Position numbers and translations under genes: made by a program | NCBI RefSeq assembly: GCF_024198255.1 | Contig: NZ_JAJVKW010000016.1 | Coordinates: 124,001-188,000, forward strand | Source of the DNA: Myxococcus guangdongensis | GTDB taxonomy: Bacteria > Myxococcota > Myxococcia > Myxococcales > Myxococcaceae | Reading direction: 5' to 3' | DNA length: 64,000 nucleotides | The notes under the pieces: generated by a model | The model's database searches: none | What the model saw: only the letters and a program-made list of their open reading frames with translations | What the model was told of the DNA's origin: nothing | Shown: positions 49,366 to 59,090 of the stretch, one piece after another | Layout of the letters: every line of letters begins with the position of its first letter | Position numbering within the stretch: position 1 is the stretch's first letter

Positions 49366-50241
49366 ATGACCCGCTTCCTCCTGGGCGCCCCCGTCGCCCT
49401 GCTCGCCCTCGCGTCGTGTGTCGGCGCCTCGTCCCCCCACGCGAGCGCTCCCGCGCCCAAGCCCGCCGCCGAGGTGGTGCGCGTGGTGGCGATGCCCGAG
49501 CCCGCGAGGCCGACCCGCAAGGAGATGGTGCGCCGCATCCTCCCGCACAACGTGCGGCTGCAGATCGCCGAGGGGGAGAGCGTGCGTCGCACGGCGTCCG
49601 GCGTGGTGGTGGGCTCGGAGCGCGGCGAGGACGGCGTGGTGGCGTGGGTGGTGACCAACGCGCACGCGGTGGTGATGGAGGACTTGAACGCCCCGGAGTT
49701 GCGCGTGCTGGTGGACCGGCGCGGGGACGTGGAGACACACGTGGGGCAGGTGGTGGCGCGCGGCAAGGTGCCGGAGATGGACCTGGCGCTGGTGCGCGTG
49801 CCGGGGCTCGGGCTGCCCGCGGTGGAGCTGGCGGAGGAGGCGGAGCTGGAGCCAGGCGAGGACGTCGTCGTGGCGGCGTCTCCGTTCGGCCGCGCGTTGT
49901 CGTTGTCCGGCGGCATGCTGTCCCAGGTGGAGTGGGACCGGGAGTCGCGGCGGCCGAAGCTGGTGAAGACGGACGCGCCCATCGGCTACGGCGCGTCGGG
50001 TGGCGGCATCTTCAGCCTGGAGACGGGCCGGCTGCTCGCCATCGTCGAGGGTTATCGCACCGCGCAGGTGGACTTCGCCGTGCAGCAGGAGAGCTTCAGC
50101 TTCGATGTGCCCATGCCTGGCGAGACGTTCGCCGCGCCCAGCACCAAGGTGCGCCAGTTCCTCAAGGCCCAGGGCTTCGGCCGGCTGCTCGAGCGCAGCC
50201 TGCCCGGTGAGGGAGGCGTCGCCCACGCCGCGGGTCGCTGA
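49366..50241 (+). CDS. Trypsin-like serine protease lipoprotein (S1C type)
   Basis: A 291-residue exported protease. The signal sequence ends in LALASC, a good lipobox. The HtrA/trypsin-like core keeps the triad: His in VVTNAHAVV (about residue 100), Asp in EMDLALVRVP (about 139) and Ser in GYGASGGGIFS (about 208). There is no PDZ domain, which separates it from DegP/HtrA. The mature N-terminus is a Pro/Ala linker. It is probably a periplasmic or surface quality-control or processing protease. Between prkA, with a hairpin before it, and the dCMP deaminase gene in the same direction. Confidence 0.85.
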   Translation: MTRFLLGAPVALLALASCVGASSPHASAPAPKPAAEVVRVVAMPEPARPTRKEMVRRILPHNVRLQIAEGESVRRTASGVVVGSERGEDGVVAWVVTNAHAVVMEDLNAPELRVLVDRRGDVETHVGQVVARGKVPEMDLALVRVPGLGLPAVELAEEAELEPGEDVVVAASPFGRALSLSGGMLSQVEWDRESRRPKLVKTDAPIGYGASGGGIFSLETGRLLAIVEGYRTAQVDFAVQQESFSFDVPMPGETFAAPSTKVRQFLKAQGFGRLLERSLPGEGGVAHAAGR

Positions 50242-50318
50242 CCCGCCTTTTTGTCGACAGGCGCCCCGTCCGCGCTACATCCGTCCCGCTCTTTTTCGTG
50301 TCACCCAGAGGCGAGCGC

Positions 50319-50771
50319 ATGTCCGGACGGGTTTCGTGGGATCAGTACTTCATGGACATCGCGAAGCAGGTGGCCACCCGCGCCACGTGTGATCGCAAGC
50401 ACGTGGGCGCCGTCATCGTCCGCGGCCGCACCATCCTGTCCACCGGCTACAACGGCTCCATCCGCGGGCTGCCCCACTGCGACGACGTGGGCCACATGAT
50501 GGAGAACGGACACTGCGTGGCCACGGTGCACGCGGAGGCCAACGCCATCATCCAGGCGGCCACCAACGGCGTGGGCATCGACGGGGCGACCATCTACACC
50601 ACCGCCAGTCCCTGCTGGCCGTGCTTCAAGTTGATCGCCAACGCGGGGCTGGTGCGCATCGTCTTCGGGGAGTTCTACCGGGATCCGCGCATCTTCGAGG
50701 TCGCCACCCGGCTCAACCTGGAACTGGTGGGCCTGGGCGAGGCCTCGCGCCCGCCCGCGTCATCGACCTGA
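50319..50771 (+). CDS. dCMP deaminase family protein
   Basis: A 150-residue zinc deaminase. HAEANAI supplies the zinc His and catalytic Glu, and PCWPC gives the two zinc cysteines (both about residues 75-105). CDRKHVGAVIV at the start and the extra Cys/His pair around LPHCDDVGHMMENGHC resemble ComEB/dCMP deaminases. The reaction is dCMP to dUMP, supplying thymidylate synthesis; cytidine-type substrates cannot be excluded. ATG 50319 has GAGG seven bases upstream. The C-terminal 12 residues are an unconserved addition. Confidence 0.88.
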   Translation: MSGRVSWDQYFMDIAKQVATRATCDRKHVGAVIVRGRTILSTGYNGSIRGLPHCDDVGHMMENGHCVATVHAEANAIIQAATNGVGIDGATIYTTASPCWPCFKLIANAGLVRIVFGEFYRDPRIFEVATRLNLELVGLGEASRPPASST

Positions 50772-50869
50772 GCGGGAAGCCCCCGGGCACACGCTCCGGA
50801 AGCGCCACGGGAAACGTCACCCGGACAACACTCGGGAGCCTGCGCAAGTAGGCGTCCCTGCTCGGGAAT

Positions 50870-50885
50870 TTGCCGGTTCCGGCAA
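50870..50885. promoter_or_regulatory. Palindrome TTGCCGG-TT-CCGGCAA upstream of the kinase promoter
   Basis: A perfect 16-base inverted repeat centred 25 bases upstream of the -35 element of the next promoter. Its position suits an activator or a regulator site. The binding protein is unknown. Confidence 0.45.
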
Positions 50886-50902
50886 GAATTACCGACCCAG
50901 GG

Positions 50903-50931
50903 TTGACGTTGTGGAACGCGCTCCCTAACTC
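50903..50931 (+). promoter_or_regulatory. Sigma-70-type promoter for the two-component pair
   Basis: TTGACG (50903-50908), a 17-base spacer and TAACTC (50926-50931) precede the histidine-kinase gene by 57 bases. The spacing and the strong -35 element make this one of the better vegetative promoter matches in the window. Confidence 0.55.
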
Positions 50932-50987
50932 TTGGCCGCGGTGGGGTGGCGGCGGGGGAGGGAGACGAAAAACCCGAGGAGTTTCCG

Positions 50988-51668
50988 TTGGTTAGCTCGA
51001 CGGCTGTGTCCAGCAGCATGGTGCGTGTCCAGGAGTCGACGGATCCGGTGGTGGGCGCTGCCCGCTACGGCGCCGTGCAGACGCTGATGGACAGCCTGCT
51101 GCACGACGTCCGCAACCCGCTCAACGCGATGGCCATCCATCTGGAGGTGCTGTCGGAGAAGCTGAAGGCAGAGACGGGGCAGGTGCCCCCGTCGCAGGAG
51201 AAGAACCTCAAGGCGCTGCGCGAGCAGATCCAGCGCGTGGACGGCATCCTGCGGCAGTTCTCCGACTTCATCGTGGCCAAGGGCGGCCCGGCGGGTGAGG
51301 TGGACCTGTCGGACGCGACGACGCGGGCGCTGGGCGTGGTGGCGCACGAGGGCCGCAAGCGTCGCGCCACGATGCAAGTGGCCGTGGAGGCGGGGGTGCG
51401 GGTGTGCCTCTCGGATACCTCGGAGCTCGGCTTCTTCGTCATCCAGGCGCTGCTGCGGGGAGTCCGGCGGGCGGAAGGTGGGGGTTCGGTGCGCGTGATG
51501 GTGCGCGCGGACGGCCCGGTGGCGGTGCTGGAGGTCGAGGACACGGGAGGGGACGGCGCGCCGGAGCTGGCGGACGCCGTGGCCGCGCTGGGGCTGCGCT
51601 GCTCGCAGCTGGGTGTGGACCTCCATGTCCGCGGTGGTTCCTGCCGTCTCATCTTTCCTCGCGCTTGA
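50988..51668 (+). CDS. Sensor histidine kinase-like protein with reduced ATPase domain
   Basis: A 226-residue protein beginning at TTG 50988, with GAGGAG six bases upstream; longer frames lack such a site. A dimerisation domain has the phospho-acceptor His in SLLHDVRNPLNAMAIHLEVL (about residue 40). The following region has an HATPase-like layout (VAVLEVEDTGGDGAPE near the G1 box) but neither a normal N box nor the GxGLGL G2 box. No sensor or membrane segment is present. The sigma-54 regulator gene follows 78 bases later, as in NtrB-NtrC pairs, so it may receive its phosphate here. Autokinase activity is uncertain. Confidence 0.78.
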   Translation: MVSSTAVSSSMVRVQESTDPVVGAARYGAVQTLMDSLLHDVRNPLNAMAIHLEVLSEKLKAETGQVPPSQEKNLKALREQIQRVDGILRQFSDFIVAKGGPAGEVDLSDATTRALGVVAHEGRKRRATMQVAVEAGVRVCLSDTSELGFFVIQALLRGVRRAEGGGSVRVMVRADGPVAVLEVEDTGGDGAPELADAVAALGLRCSQLGVDLHVRGGSCRLIFPRA

Positions 51669-51746
51669 GGGCTGTACCGAGCAGCGGGCTTCTCCTTCAG
51701 AGTCATCCCCAATCCGCGTCACGACGCAGTACCGGAGGTCTTCATC

Positions 51747-53183
<1,437 letters not shown>

Positions 53184-53263
53184 CCTGATGGGTAGGAAAT
53201 CCCCTCCGGATTCCGCGCTGTTGGAGCGGCTCGGAGACGGTGCGACAGGGGCCTCGGCAGGAG

Positions 53264-53283
53264 GGGTCGGCAGGGGCCGACCC
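53264..53283 (+). terminator. Hairpin after the NtrC-type regulator
   Basis: GGGTCGGC (53264-53271) pairs with GCCGACCC (53276-53283) around AGGG, 80 bases after the regulator's stop. It is an 8-bp all-Watson-Crick stem without a T-run. Confidence 0.6.
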
Positions 53284-53471
53284 TCCGCGAAACCCCGCGT
53301 CAATTCTTGACTTTTGACCTCTGGACAAGGGATTCTGCGGTCGCCTCCCACCCACAGGGAGGGCCCGGCCGTACAGGTCGACGCTCCGGGCGACTCCGAA
53401 GCCTTCAACTCGGCAAATCAGGAGTGTGCATCAGGGTGCCGCCGGGGGGGCACAAGGAAGGCCACAACGCA

Positions 53472-55439
53472 ATGAGCGACGCGCGAGTTCTTCACTTCTT
53501 CGGCGGCAAGGGCGGGGTCGGCAAGACCACGCTCGCGGCGGCGTACGCGTTGCGGTTGTCGGAGGAGGCCCCGAAGGAACGGGTGTTGCTCGTCTCGCTG
53601 GACCCCGTGCGCTCCCTGTCGGATCTGCTCAAGAAGAAGCTCGGCGCGAAGCCGACGAAGCTCGTCGCCGGCAAGGGCGAGGGCGGCGTCTGGGGCCTGG
53701 AGCTGGAGCCGGCCGCGCTGCTCAAGCCCTTCCTCGCGGACTACCTGCCCGCGCTGAAGAAGGCCGCGGTCAAGGGCACGCACTTCACCGAGGAGGAGCT
53801 GGGCTCGCTGTACCAGCAGGCCATCCCGGGGCTGGAGGAGCTGGTGGCGCTCTTCCACGTGGTGGCGCTGCTCGACGGTGAGGATTTCGACCGGATCATC
53901 GTGGACGCCTCGCCCACCAGCCACACCCTGCGGCTGTTCGATCTGCCGGTGGGGCTGCGCAAGTTCCTGGGCCTGGTGCGCGCCGGTGAGAAGCCCACCG
54001 CGGCGACGGGCAAGGGCAAGAAGGCGCAGGAGGCGGCGGCCGCGGAGCCGGGCTTCCTGGAGGCGCTGGGACAGAAGGCGGAGAAGCTGCTGGCGCTGCT
54101 GAAGGATCCCGCGCGCACGGCCTTCCACCTGACGGCGCTGGCGGAGCCGGTCCCCGAGGCGCAGACGCGCATGCTCTTCCTGCAGCTGCGCGAGCGCGGG
54201 CTGCCGGTGACGGAGATCGTCGTCAACCAGGTGGAGGACCGCGAGGGTTGCCCCGCGTGTCAGGGGCGCCGGGGCCTGCAGGCGCCGCACGTGCGCAAGT
54301 TCCAGGCGCTGGACAAGACGGTGCCGGTCCACCTGCTGGGTCGCCGCGAGGTGGCGCCGCGCGGGCTGGACGGCGTGGGCCTGTTCGCCAAGGCGTGGGC
54401 GGGTGGCAAGGAGACGAAGGCGCTGGAGTTCGCCGCCGCGGAGGGCCCTCCGGCCCTGGTGCGCGCGCCGTCCATGCCGCCCATCGCCGCGCCGCCGCTG
54501 CCGCCCACGCGGCTCATCTTCTTCGTGGGGCAGGGGGGCGTGGGCAAGAGCTCCTGCGCGGCCGCCGCCGCCGTCACGCTGACGGAGAAGGAGGGGCCGG
54601 TGCTCCTCATCTCCACGGACCCCGCGCACTCGCTGTCGGACGTGCTGCAGAGCCGGCTGACGGACACCGAGACGCAGGTGAAGGGCACCAAGGGCCTGTA
54701 CGCCCGCGAGCTGGACATGGCGGGTTGGTTCAACGCCCTGCGCAAGCGGCTCAAGGAGAAGGCGGAGAAGGCCTTCGAGGGCGCTCCCAAGGCGGGCAGC
54801 GAGGTGCCTGCGGATCTGCTGTACCTGCGCAACCTCCTGGAGTGCGCGCCGCCGGGCATCGACGAGCTGGCGGCGATGAGCGTGCTGACGGACGCGCTGG
54901 TGCAGGAGCGGTTCAAGCGCATCGTGGTGGACTCGTCGCCGGTGGTGAACTCGGTGCGGGTGGTGGAGCTGGCGGAGACGGCCAAGACGTGGCTGGGCGC
55001 GCTGCACACCGTGCTCAACAAGCACCGCGCCAAGGGCCTGGGCGAGCTGGCGGACGACATCGCCGGGATGATCAAGCACGCCAAGCGCTTCGAGGAGGCC
55101 CTGGCGTCTCCGACGGAGGCGCGCTTCGTGGTGGTGACGCGCGGCGAGGACCTGGCCGCGGCGCGCACCGAGCGCGTGGTGGAGTACCTGAAGGAGAAGA
55201 AGCTCCCGGTGGAGCGCATCCTCGTCAACCGCGTGGGCCCCAAGTCCACGTGTGAGAAGTGCGAGAACCGCCGCAAGCTGGAGCTCAACGCCGCCAAGGC
55301 CATCGAGAAGAAGCTGGGCCTGCCCGTCACCATGGCGCCGGCGCTCGGTCGTCACCCGGCCGGACTGCGCGAGCTGAAGGCGTTCCGCACCGCGTGGTAC
55401 GCGCTGTCGCCGCCGGCCGCGAAGATCAAGGCTGCCTGA
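53472..55439 (+). CDS. Tandem ArsA/Get3-family ATPase with one CxxC per half
   Basis: A 655-residue duplicated ArsA/Get3 ATPase. The first half has P-loop GGKGGVGKTT (residues 11-20) with the signature Lys; the second has GQGGVGKSS near 354, where that Lys is Gln. Both halves carry the switch I-type DP (SLDPVRSLSD and STDPAHSLSD) and a CxxC at the same relative place (GCPACQ near 258; TCEKCE near 592). In Get3 the CxxC pairs bind one zinc at the dimer interface, and a fused pair could do the same. ArsA proper uses other cysteines for arsenite. No ars genes are near. Tail-anchored-protein or other client handling is possible; the function is unproven. Confidence 0.88.
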   Translation: MSDARVLHFFGGKGGVGKTTLAAAYALRLSEEAPKERVLLVSLDPVRSLSDLLKKKLGAKPTKLVAGKGEGGVWGLELEPAALLKPFLADYLPALKKAAVKGTHFTEEELGSLYQQAIPGLEELVALFHVVALLDGEDFDRIIVDASPTSHTLRLFDLPVGLRKFLGLVRAGEKPTAATGKGKKAQEAAAAEPGFLEALGQKAEKLLALLKDPARTAFHLTALAEPVPEAQTRMLFLQLRERGLPVTEIVVNQVEDREGCPACQGRRGLQAPHVRKFQALDKTVPVHLLGRREVAPRGLDGVGLFAKAWAGGKETKALEFAAAEGPPALVRAPSMPPIAAPPLPPTRLIFFVGQGGVGKSSCAAAAAVTLTEKEGPVLLISTDPAHSLSDVLQSRLTDTETQVKGTKGLYARELDMAGWFNALRKRLKEKAEKAFEGAPKAGSEVPADLLYLRNLLECAPPGIDELAAMSVLTDALVQERFKRIVVDSSPVVNSVRVVELAETAKTWLGALHTVLNKHRAKGLGELADDIAGMIKHAKRFEEALASPTEARFVVVTRGEDLAAARTERVVEYLKEKKLPVERILVNRVGPKSTCEKCENRRKLELNAAKAIEKKLGLPVTMAPALGRHPAGLRELKAFRTAWYALSPPAAKIKAA

Positions 55440-55472
55440 AGTCCCGCCAGGGCGGCCGGGTCCGCCTCAGGC
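55434..55472. terminator. Possible nested hairpin between converging genes
   Basis: GCCTGA (55434-55439) and TCAGGC (55467-55472) flank GC-rich sequence that can form an inner GGCGG/CCGCC stem. It spans the stop codons of the tandem ATPase and the converging TPR-like gene. The pairing is asymmetric, so support is modest. Confidence 0.35.
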
Positions 55473-56153
55473 GTCGCACTCGGACGGCGCGTCGGTGAAG
55501 GTTCCCCAGACGGGGAACGCCAGCGCGCCGGCCTCGGACAGCGTGCCCGTCACGGGCGCCTCTCCGCGCAGCCGCAGCTCCACCTGACGCCCCTTCACCG
55601 AGTAGGTGCCGGAGAGCTCGGAGCGGTGGGGCTTGCCCTCCGCGTCCACGTCGCGATTCCAGAGCGTCACGCGGCCCCGGGTGAGGAAGCGCAGGCCCCG
55701 GGTGGTGCCGTAGACGCCCACGCCCGGGCCGTACCAGCTCACATGGCGCAGGAGGAAGGGGACGTCGGCCTCCTTCTCCGGGACGCGGCCCTGCAGGCGC
55801 TGCCAGCCCAGCGTGTCCCGGATGCCGTCGAAGTCCGCGTCCTGTCGGGCGCGCGTCAGCCGGCGGGCGTCCAGCTTCACGGCCTGGGTGAGGTGCTCGA
55901 CGATGACGTCCCGGTGGGCGCCGTACTCGCACACCTGGCCCTGCTTGCGGAGCACGCCCAGGGTGGCGGCGGCGTTGTAGCGGGGCAGGGCGAAGGCCGG
56001 GTCCTCCCGGACGGCGGCCTGGAACTTCTCCAGGGCCTCTGGATACTGGCCGGCCTGGTACAGGCGGAAGCCCTCGGTGTTGAGGGTCCGTGCGGGGGCC
56101 GGGGTGGGGGCGGCGCTCAGCGCGAGGACGAGCAGCGGCAGGGCATGAAGCAT
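55467..56153 (-). CDS. Exported TPR-like protein
   Basis: A 228-residue secreted or periplasmic protein. It starts with a signal peptide (LPLLVLALSAAPTPAPA), has one clear TPR unit (GFRLYQAGQYPEALEKFQAA, then PAFALPRYNAAATL; about 30-75), and ends with a beta-rich domain of unknown type (residues about 130-228). Two cysteines are present, one at QVCEYG and one two residues before the end. The ATG at 56153 begins the signal peptide; the longer frame adds an unlikely Arg/Pro segment. Divergent from accA and converging with the tandem ATPase. Confidence 0.7.
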   Translation of the reverse strand: MLHALPLLVLALSAAPTPAPARTLNTEGFRLYQAGQYPEALEKFQAAVREDPAFALPRYNAAATLGVLRKQGQVCEYGAHRDVIVEHLTQAVKLDARRLTRARQDADFDGIRDTLGWQRLQGRVPEKEADVPFLLRHVSWYGPGVGVYGTTRGLRFLTRGRVTLWNRDVDAEGKPHRSELSGTYSVKGRQVELRLRGEAPVTGTLSEAGALAFPVWGTFTDAPSECDA

Positions 56154-56253
56154 GGCGTCCGGAGGGGCGTGGGGTGTCCTGCACCGTGACACGGTGCGGT
56201 GCGTAAGTGCTTGCGCGTTGAAAGGTGCCATACCCTGGTGCTAGTTCCGCGCC

Positions 56254-57222
56254 ATGGCAACCGGCATCAGTTACGCGCTCGACTTCGAGCGCCCGCTCAT
56301 CGAGCTGGAGAAGAAGATCGATGAGCTCAAGGCGTTGTCCACGGGTGGATCCGCGGACTTCACCTCGGAGATTTCGAAGCTCGAGAAGAAGGCGAAGAAG
56401 CTCCAGACGGAGATCTTCAGTGACCTGACGCGGTGGCAGGTGGTGCAGATGTCCCGCCACCCCGCGCGGCCCTACTTCCTGGATTACGTCCGCTTCCTCT
56501 TCACGGACTTCGTGGAGCTGTGCGGAGACCGGCACTTCGGAGAGGACCCGTCCATCGTCGGCGGCTTCGCGCGCTTCGACGGCAAGCCGGTGATGGTGAT
56601 GGGGCACCAGAAGGGCCGCAACACCAAGGAGAACATGGCGCGCAACTTCGGCATGCCGCGCCCGGAGGGCTACCGCAAGGCGCGCCGGCTGATGGAGCTG
56701 GCGGAGCGCTTCGAGAAGCCCATCCTCACCTTCGTCGACACGCCGGGCGCCTACCCGGGCATCGGCGCGGAGGAGCGCGGACAGGCCGAGGCCATCGCGG
56801 TGAACCTGGAGGTGATGAGCCGGCTGCGCGTGCCCATCATCTCCACGGTGGTGGGGGAGGGCGGCTCGGGTGGCGCGCTGGCCGTCGGCGTGGGCAACCG
56901 CGTGCTGATGCTCCAGAACAGCGTGTACTCGGTCATCTCGCCGGAGGGCTGCGCCTCCATCCTCTTCCGCGACGCCAGCAAGGCGGACAAGGCGGCGGAC
57001 GCGATGAAGCTGACGGCGAGCGACCTGCTCCAGATGAAGATTGTCGACGAGGTGGTGCCCGAGCCCGCGGGCGGCGCGCACCGTGACCCGGCGAAGATGG
57101 CGGAGGCGCTGGGCAAGACGCTGCGCAAGCACCTGACCCAGCTGGCCGAGCTGTCGCCGGACGGCCTGGTCAAGGACCGCTACGCGAAGTTCCGCGCGCT
57201 CGGTGTGTTCTCCGGGCGTTGA
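56254..57222 (+). CDS. accA: Acetyl-CoA carboxylase carboxyltransferase subunit alpha
   Basis: A 322-residue AccA of normal length. An N-terminal coiled-coil segment (LEKKIDELKALSTGG) is followed by the crotonase-fold core with VDTPGAYPGIGAEERGQAEA and VVGEGGSGGALAVGVGNRVL. With AccD it transfers carboxyl from biotin to acetyl-CoA to form malonyl-CoA, the first step of fatty-acid synthesis. The protein's own partner accD is not in the window. It is followed after 42 bases by hisC and cmk in the same direction. Confidence 0.96.
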   Translation: MATGISYALDFERPLIELEKKIDELKALSTGGSADFTSEISKLEKKAKKLQTEIFSDLTRWQVVQMSRHPARPYFLDYVRFLFTDFVELCGDRHFGEDPSIVGGFARFDGKPVMVMGHQKGRNTKENMARNFGMPRPEGYRKARRLMELAERFEKPILTFVDTPGAYPGIGAEERGQAEAIAVNLEVMSRLRVPIISTVVGEGGSGGALAVGVGNRVLMLQNSVYSVISPEGCASILFRDASKADKAADAMKLTASDLLQMKIVDEVVPEPAGGAHRDPAKMAEALGKTLRKHLTQLAELSPDGLVKDRYAKFRALGVFSGR

Positions 57223-57264
57223 CCCACCGCTCGTTCGAGCCACCACTTCCAGGGCCTGTCTCCC

Positions 57265-58356
57265 ATGCGACCCCTCGTTCCTTCCTACGTCGAGACGCTC
57301 AAGCCGTACGTCCCGGGCAAGCCCATCGAGGAGACCGAGCGCGAGTTCGGGCTCTCGGGCGTCATCAAGCTGGCCTCCAACGAGAACCCGCTGGGGCCCT
57401 CTCCGCGGGCGCTCGAGGCGATGCGGCACGCGTCGTCCCAGGTGCACCTGTATCCGGATGCCACGTCCTTCCACCTGGTGCGCCGGCTGGCCGCGTCCCT
57501 GGGCGTGCAGCCTCAAGAGGTCGTGCTGGGCAGCGGCTCCAACGAACTCATCGAGCTGCTCATCCGCACCTTCACCACGCCGGAGGATGAGATCCTCCTG
57601 TGCAAGAACTCGTTCTCCGCGTACCGCATCTCCGCGCAGGCCCATGGGCGGCCCTTCGTGGAGGTGCCGATGCGCGAGGGCTACCAGTACGACTTGGAGG
57701 CCATGGCGCGCGCGGTGACGCCGCGCACGCGGCTCATCTTCCTGGCCAACCCGGACAACCCCACGGGCACGGCGTTCGGCCGCGAGGCGCTGGAGAAGTT
57801 CCTGGCGGCGGTGCCTCCCGAGGTGCTGGTGGCGTACGACGAGGCCTACTTCGAGTTCGTCGACTGGCCCGAGTACGTGAGCGGGGTGGAGATGTTCCGC
57901 CGCCATCCGAACCTCGTCGCGCTGCGCACGTTCAGCAAGATTCACGGGCTGGCGGGCATCCGGCTGGGCTACGGGGTGATGGACGCGAAGCTCGCGACGT
58001 ACGTGCAGCGCACGCGCATGCCCTTCAACCTCACGGTGGTGGCGCAGGCGGCGGGGCTCGCGGCGCTCGAGGACACCGAGCACGTGAAGCGGACGCGCGA
58101 GAACAACCGCGAGGGATTGCGCTACTTCGAGGCGGAGCTGCCCAAGCTCGGAATCACGCTCACCCGGAGCCACGCCAACTTCGTGTTCGCGGACTTCCGC
58201 CGCTCGTCCACGGAGCTGTACGAGCTGCTCCTGCGCAAGGGCATCATCGTCCGGCCGTTCGCGAACGGAGGCTTCCCCACCTGTCTGCGCATCTCGGTGG
58301 GCACGGCGTCGGAGAACGAGCGCTGTGTGCGCGCGCTGAAGGAGGTGCTCGCGTGA
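57265..58356 (+). CDS. hisC: Histidinol-phosphate aminotransferase
   Basis: A 363-residue class I/II PLP aminotransferase of the HisC subgroup. SNENPLGPSPRA near residue 35 and NPDNPTGTAFG near 160 are typical. The PLP-binding Lys lies in RTFSKIHGLAGIRLGYG (about residue 218), and the Arg contact for the substrate phosphate is in the last 30 residues (CLRISVGT). It converts histidinol phosphate and 2-oxoglutarate to the imidazole-acetol phosphate step of histidine synthesis, in the reverse direction of naming. Some members also act on tyrosine or phenylalanine. Its stop overlaps the cmk start by four bases (GTGA). Confidence 0.93.
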   Translation: MRPLVPSYVETLKPYVPGKPIEETEREFGLSGVIKLASNENPLGPSPRALEAMRHASSQVHLYPDATSFHLVRRLAASLGVQPQEVVLGSGSNELIELLIRTFTTPEDEILLCKNSFSAYRISAQAHGRPFVEVPMREGYQYDLEAMARAVTPRTRLIFLANPDNPTGTAFGREALEKFLAAVPPEVLVAYDEAYFEFVDWPEYVSGVEMFRRHPNLVALRTFSKIHGLAGIRLGYGVMDAKLATYVQRTRMPFNLTVVAQAAGLAALEDTEHVKRTRENNREGLRYFEAELPKLGITLTRSHANFVFADFRRSSTELYELLLRKGIIVRPFANGGFPTCLRISVGTASENERCVRALKEVLA

Positions 58357-59048
58357 CGAGCGCTCGCTGCTTCATCGTCGCCATCGACGGCCCCGCGGGC
58401 GCGGGCAAGTCCAGCGTGTCCAAGCTGCTGGCGCGAAGGCTCGGCTTCAGCCTGGTGGACACCGGCGCCATCTATCGCTGTGTGGCATTGCTCGCGCGGC
58501 GTGAGCGCATCGCCTACGACGACGACGCGAGCCTGGGGGAGCTGCTGGGCCGCGTGCACATCCACTTCCAGGTGGTGGGCGAGGAGAACCGCGTGTTCCT
58601 CGGCGGCGAGGATGTGTCTGGCGAGATTCGCTCGCCGGAGATCTCCATGGCCGCCTCGCAGGTGTCGGGCCGTCCGGTGGTGCGCGCGGGGCTCCTGCAG
58701 CTCCAGCGGCGGCTGGCGCTCGAGTCGACCAAGGGCTCCATCCTCGAGGGACGTGACATCGGCACGGTGGTGTTCCCGGACGCGGACGCCAAGTTCTTCC
58801 TGGAGGCCAGCCCCGAGGTGCGCGCGCGTCGCCGCTTCGAGGAGCTGTTCCAGAAGGGCGTGGAGAGCAGCATCGACGACGTGCTCGCGGACCAGACCAA
58901 GCGAGACAAGGATGACTCCGCGCGCGCGGTGGCCCCGTTGAAGGCCGCGGATGACGCCGTCCGCGTGGACTCCAGCAGCCTCCCGTTGTCGGAGGTGGTC
59001 CACAACATGGAGGCGGAGATCCTCCGCCGCATGGCCGCGCGAGGGTAG
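58353..59048 (+). CDS. cmk: Cytidylate kinase
   Basis: A 231-residue CMP kinase with the P-loop DGPAGAGKSS (about 11-20), VDTGAIYRC, GRDIGTVVFPDA and the CMP-binding insert of the long (bacterial) form. It phosphorylates CMP and dCMP. The GTG start overlaps the hisC stop (GTGA), so hisC and cmk are translationally coupled. In many bacteria cmk is followed by rpsA; here a hairpin and the converging slt gene follow instead. Confidence 0.95.
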   Translation: MTSARCFIVAIDGPAGAGKSSVSKLLARRLGFSLVDTGAIYRCVALLARRERIAYDDDASLGELLGRVHIHFQVVGEENRVFLGGEDVSGEIRSPEISMAASQVSGRPVVRAGLLQLQRRLALESTKGSILEGRDIGTVVFPDADAKFFLEASPEVRARRRFEELFQKGVESSIDDVLADQTKRDKDDSARAVAPLKAADDAVRVDSSSLPLSEVVHNMEAEILRRMAARG

Positions 59049-59054
59049 GGGACG

Positions 59055-59079
59055 GGCGGGCCGCTGAAGCAGGCCCGCC
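59055..59079. terminator. Hairpin between cmk and slt
   Basis: GGCGGGCC (59055-59062) pairs with GGCCCGCC (59072-59079) around a nine-base loop between the converging stops. Confidence 0.65.
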
Positions 59080-59090
59080 GCCGCCCACCC

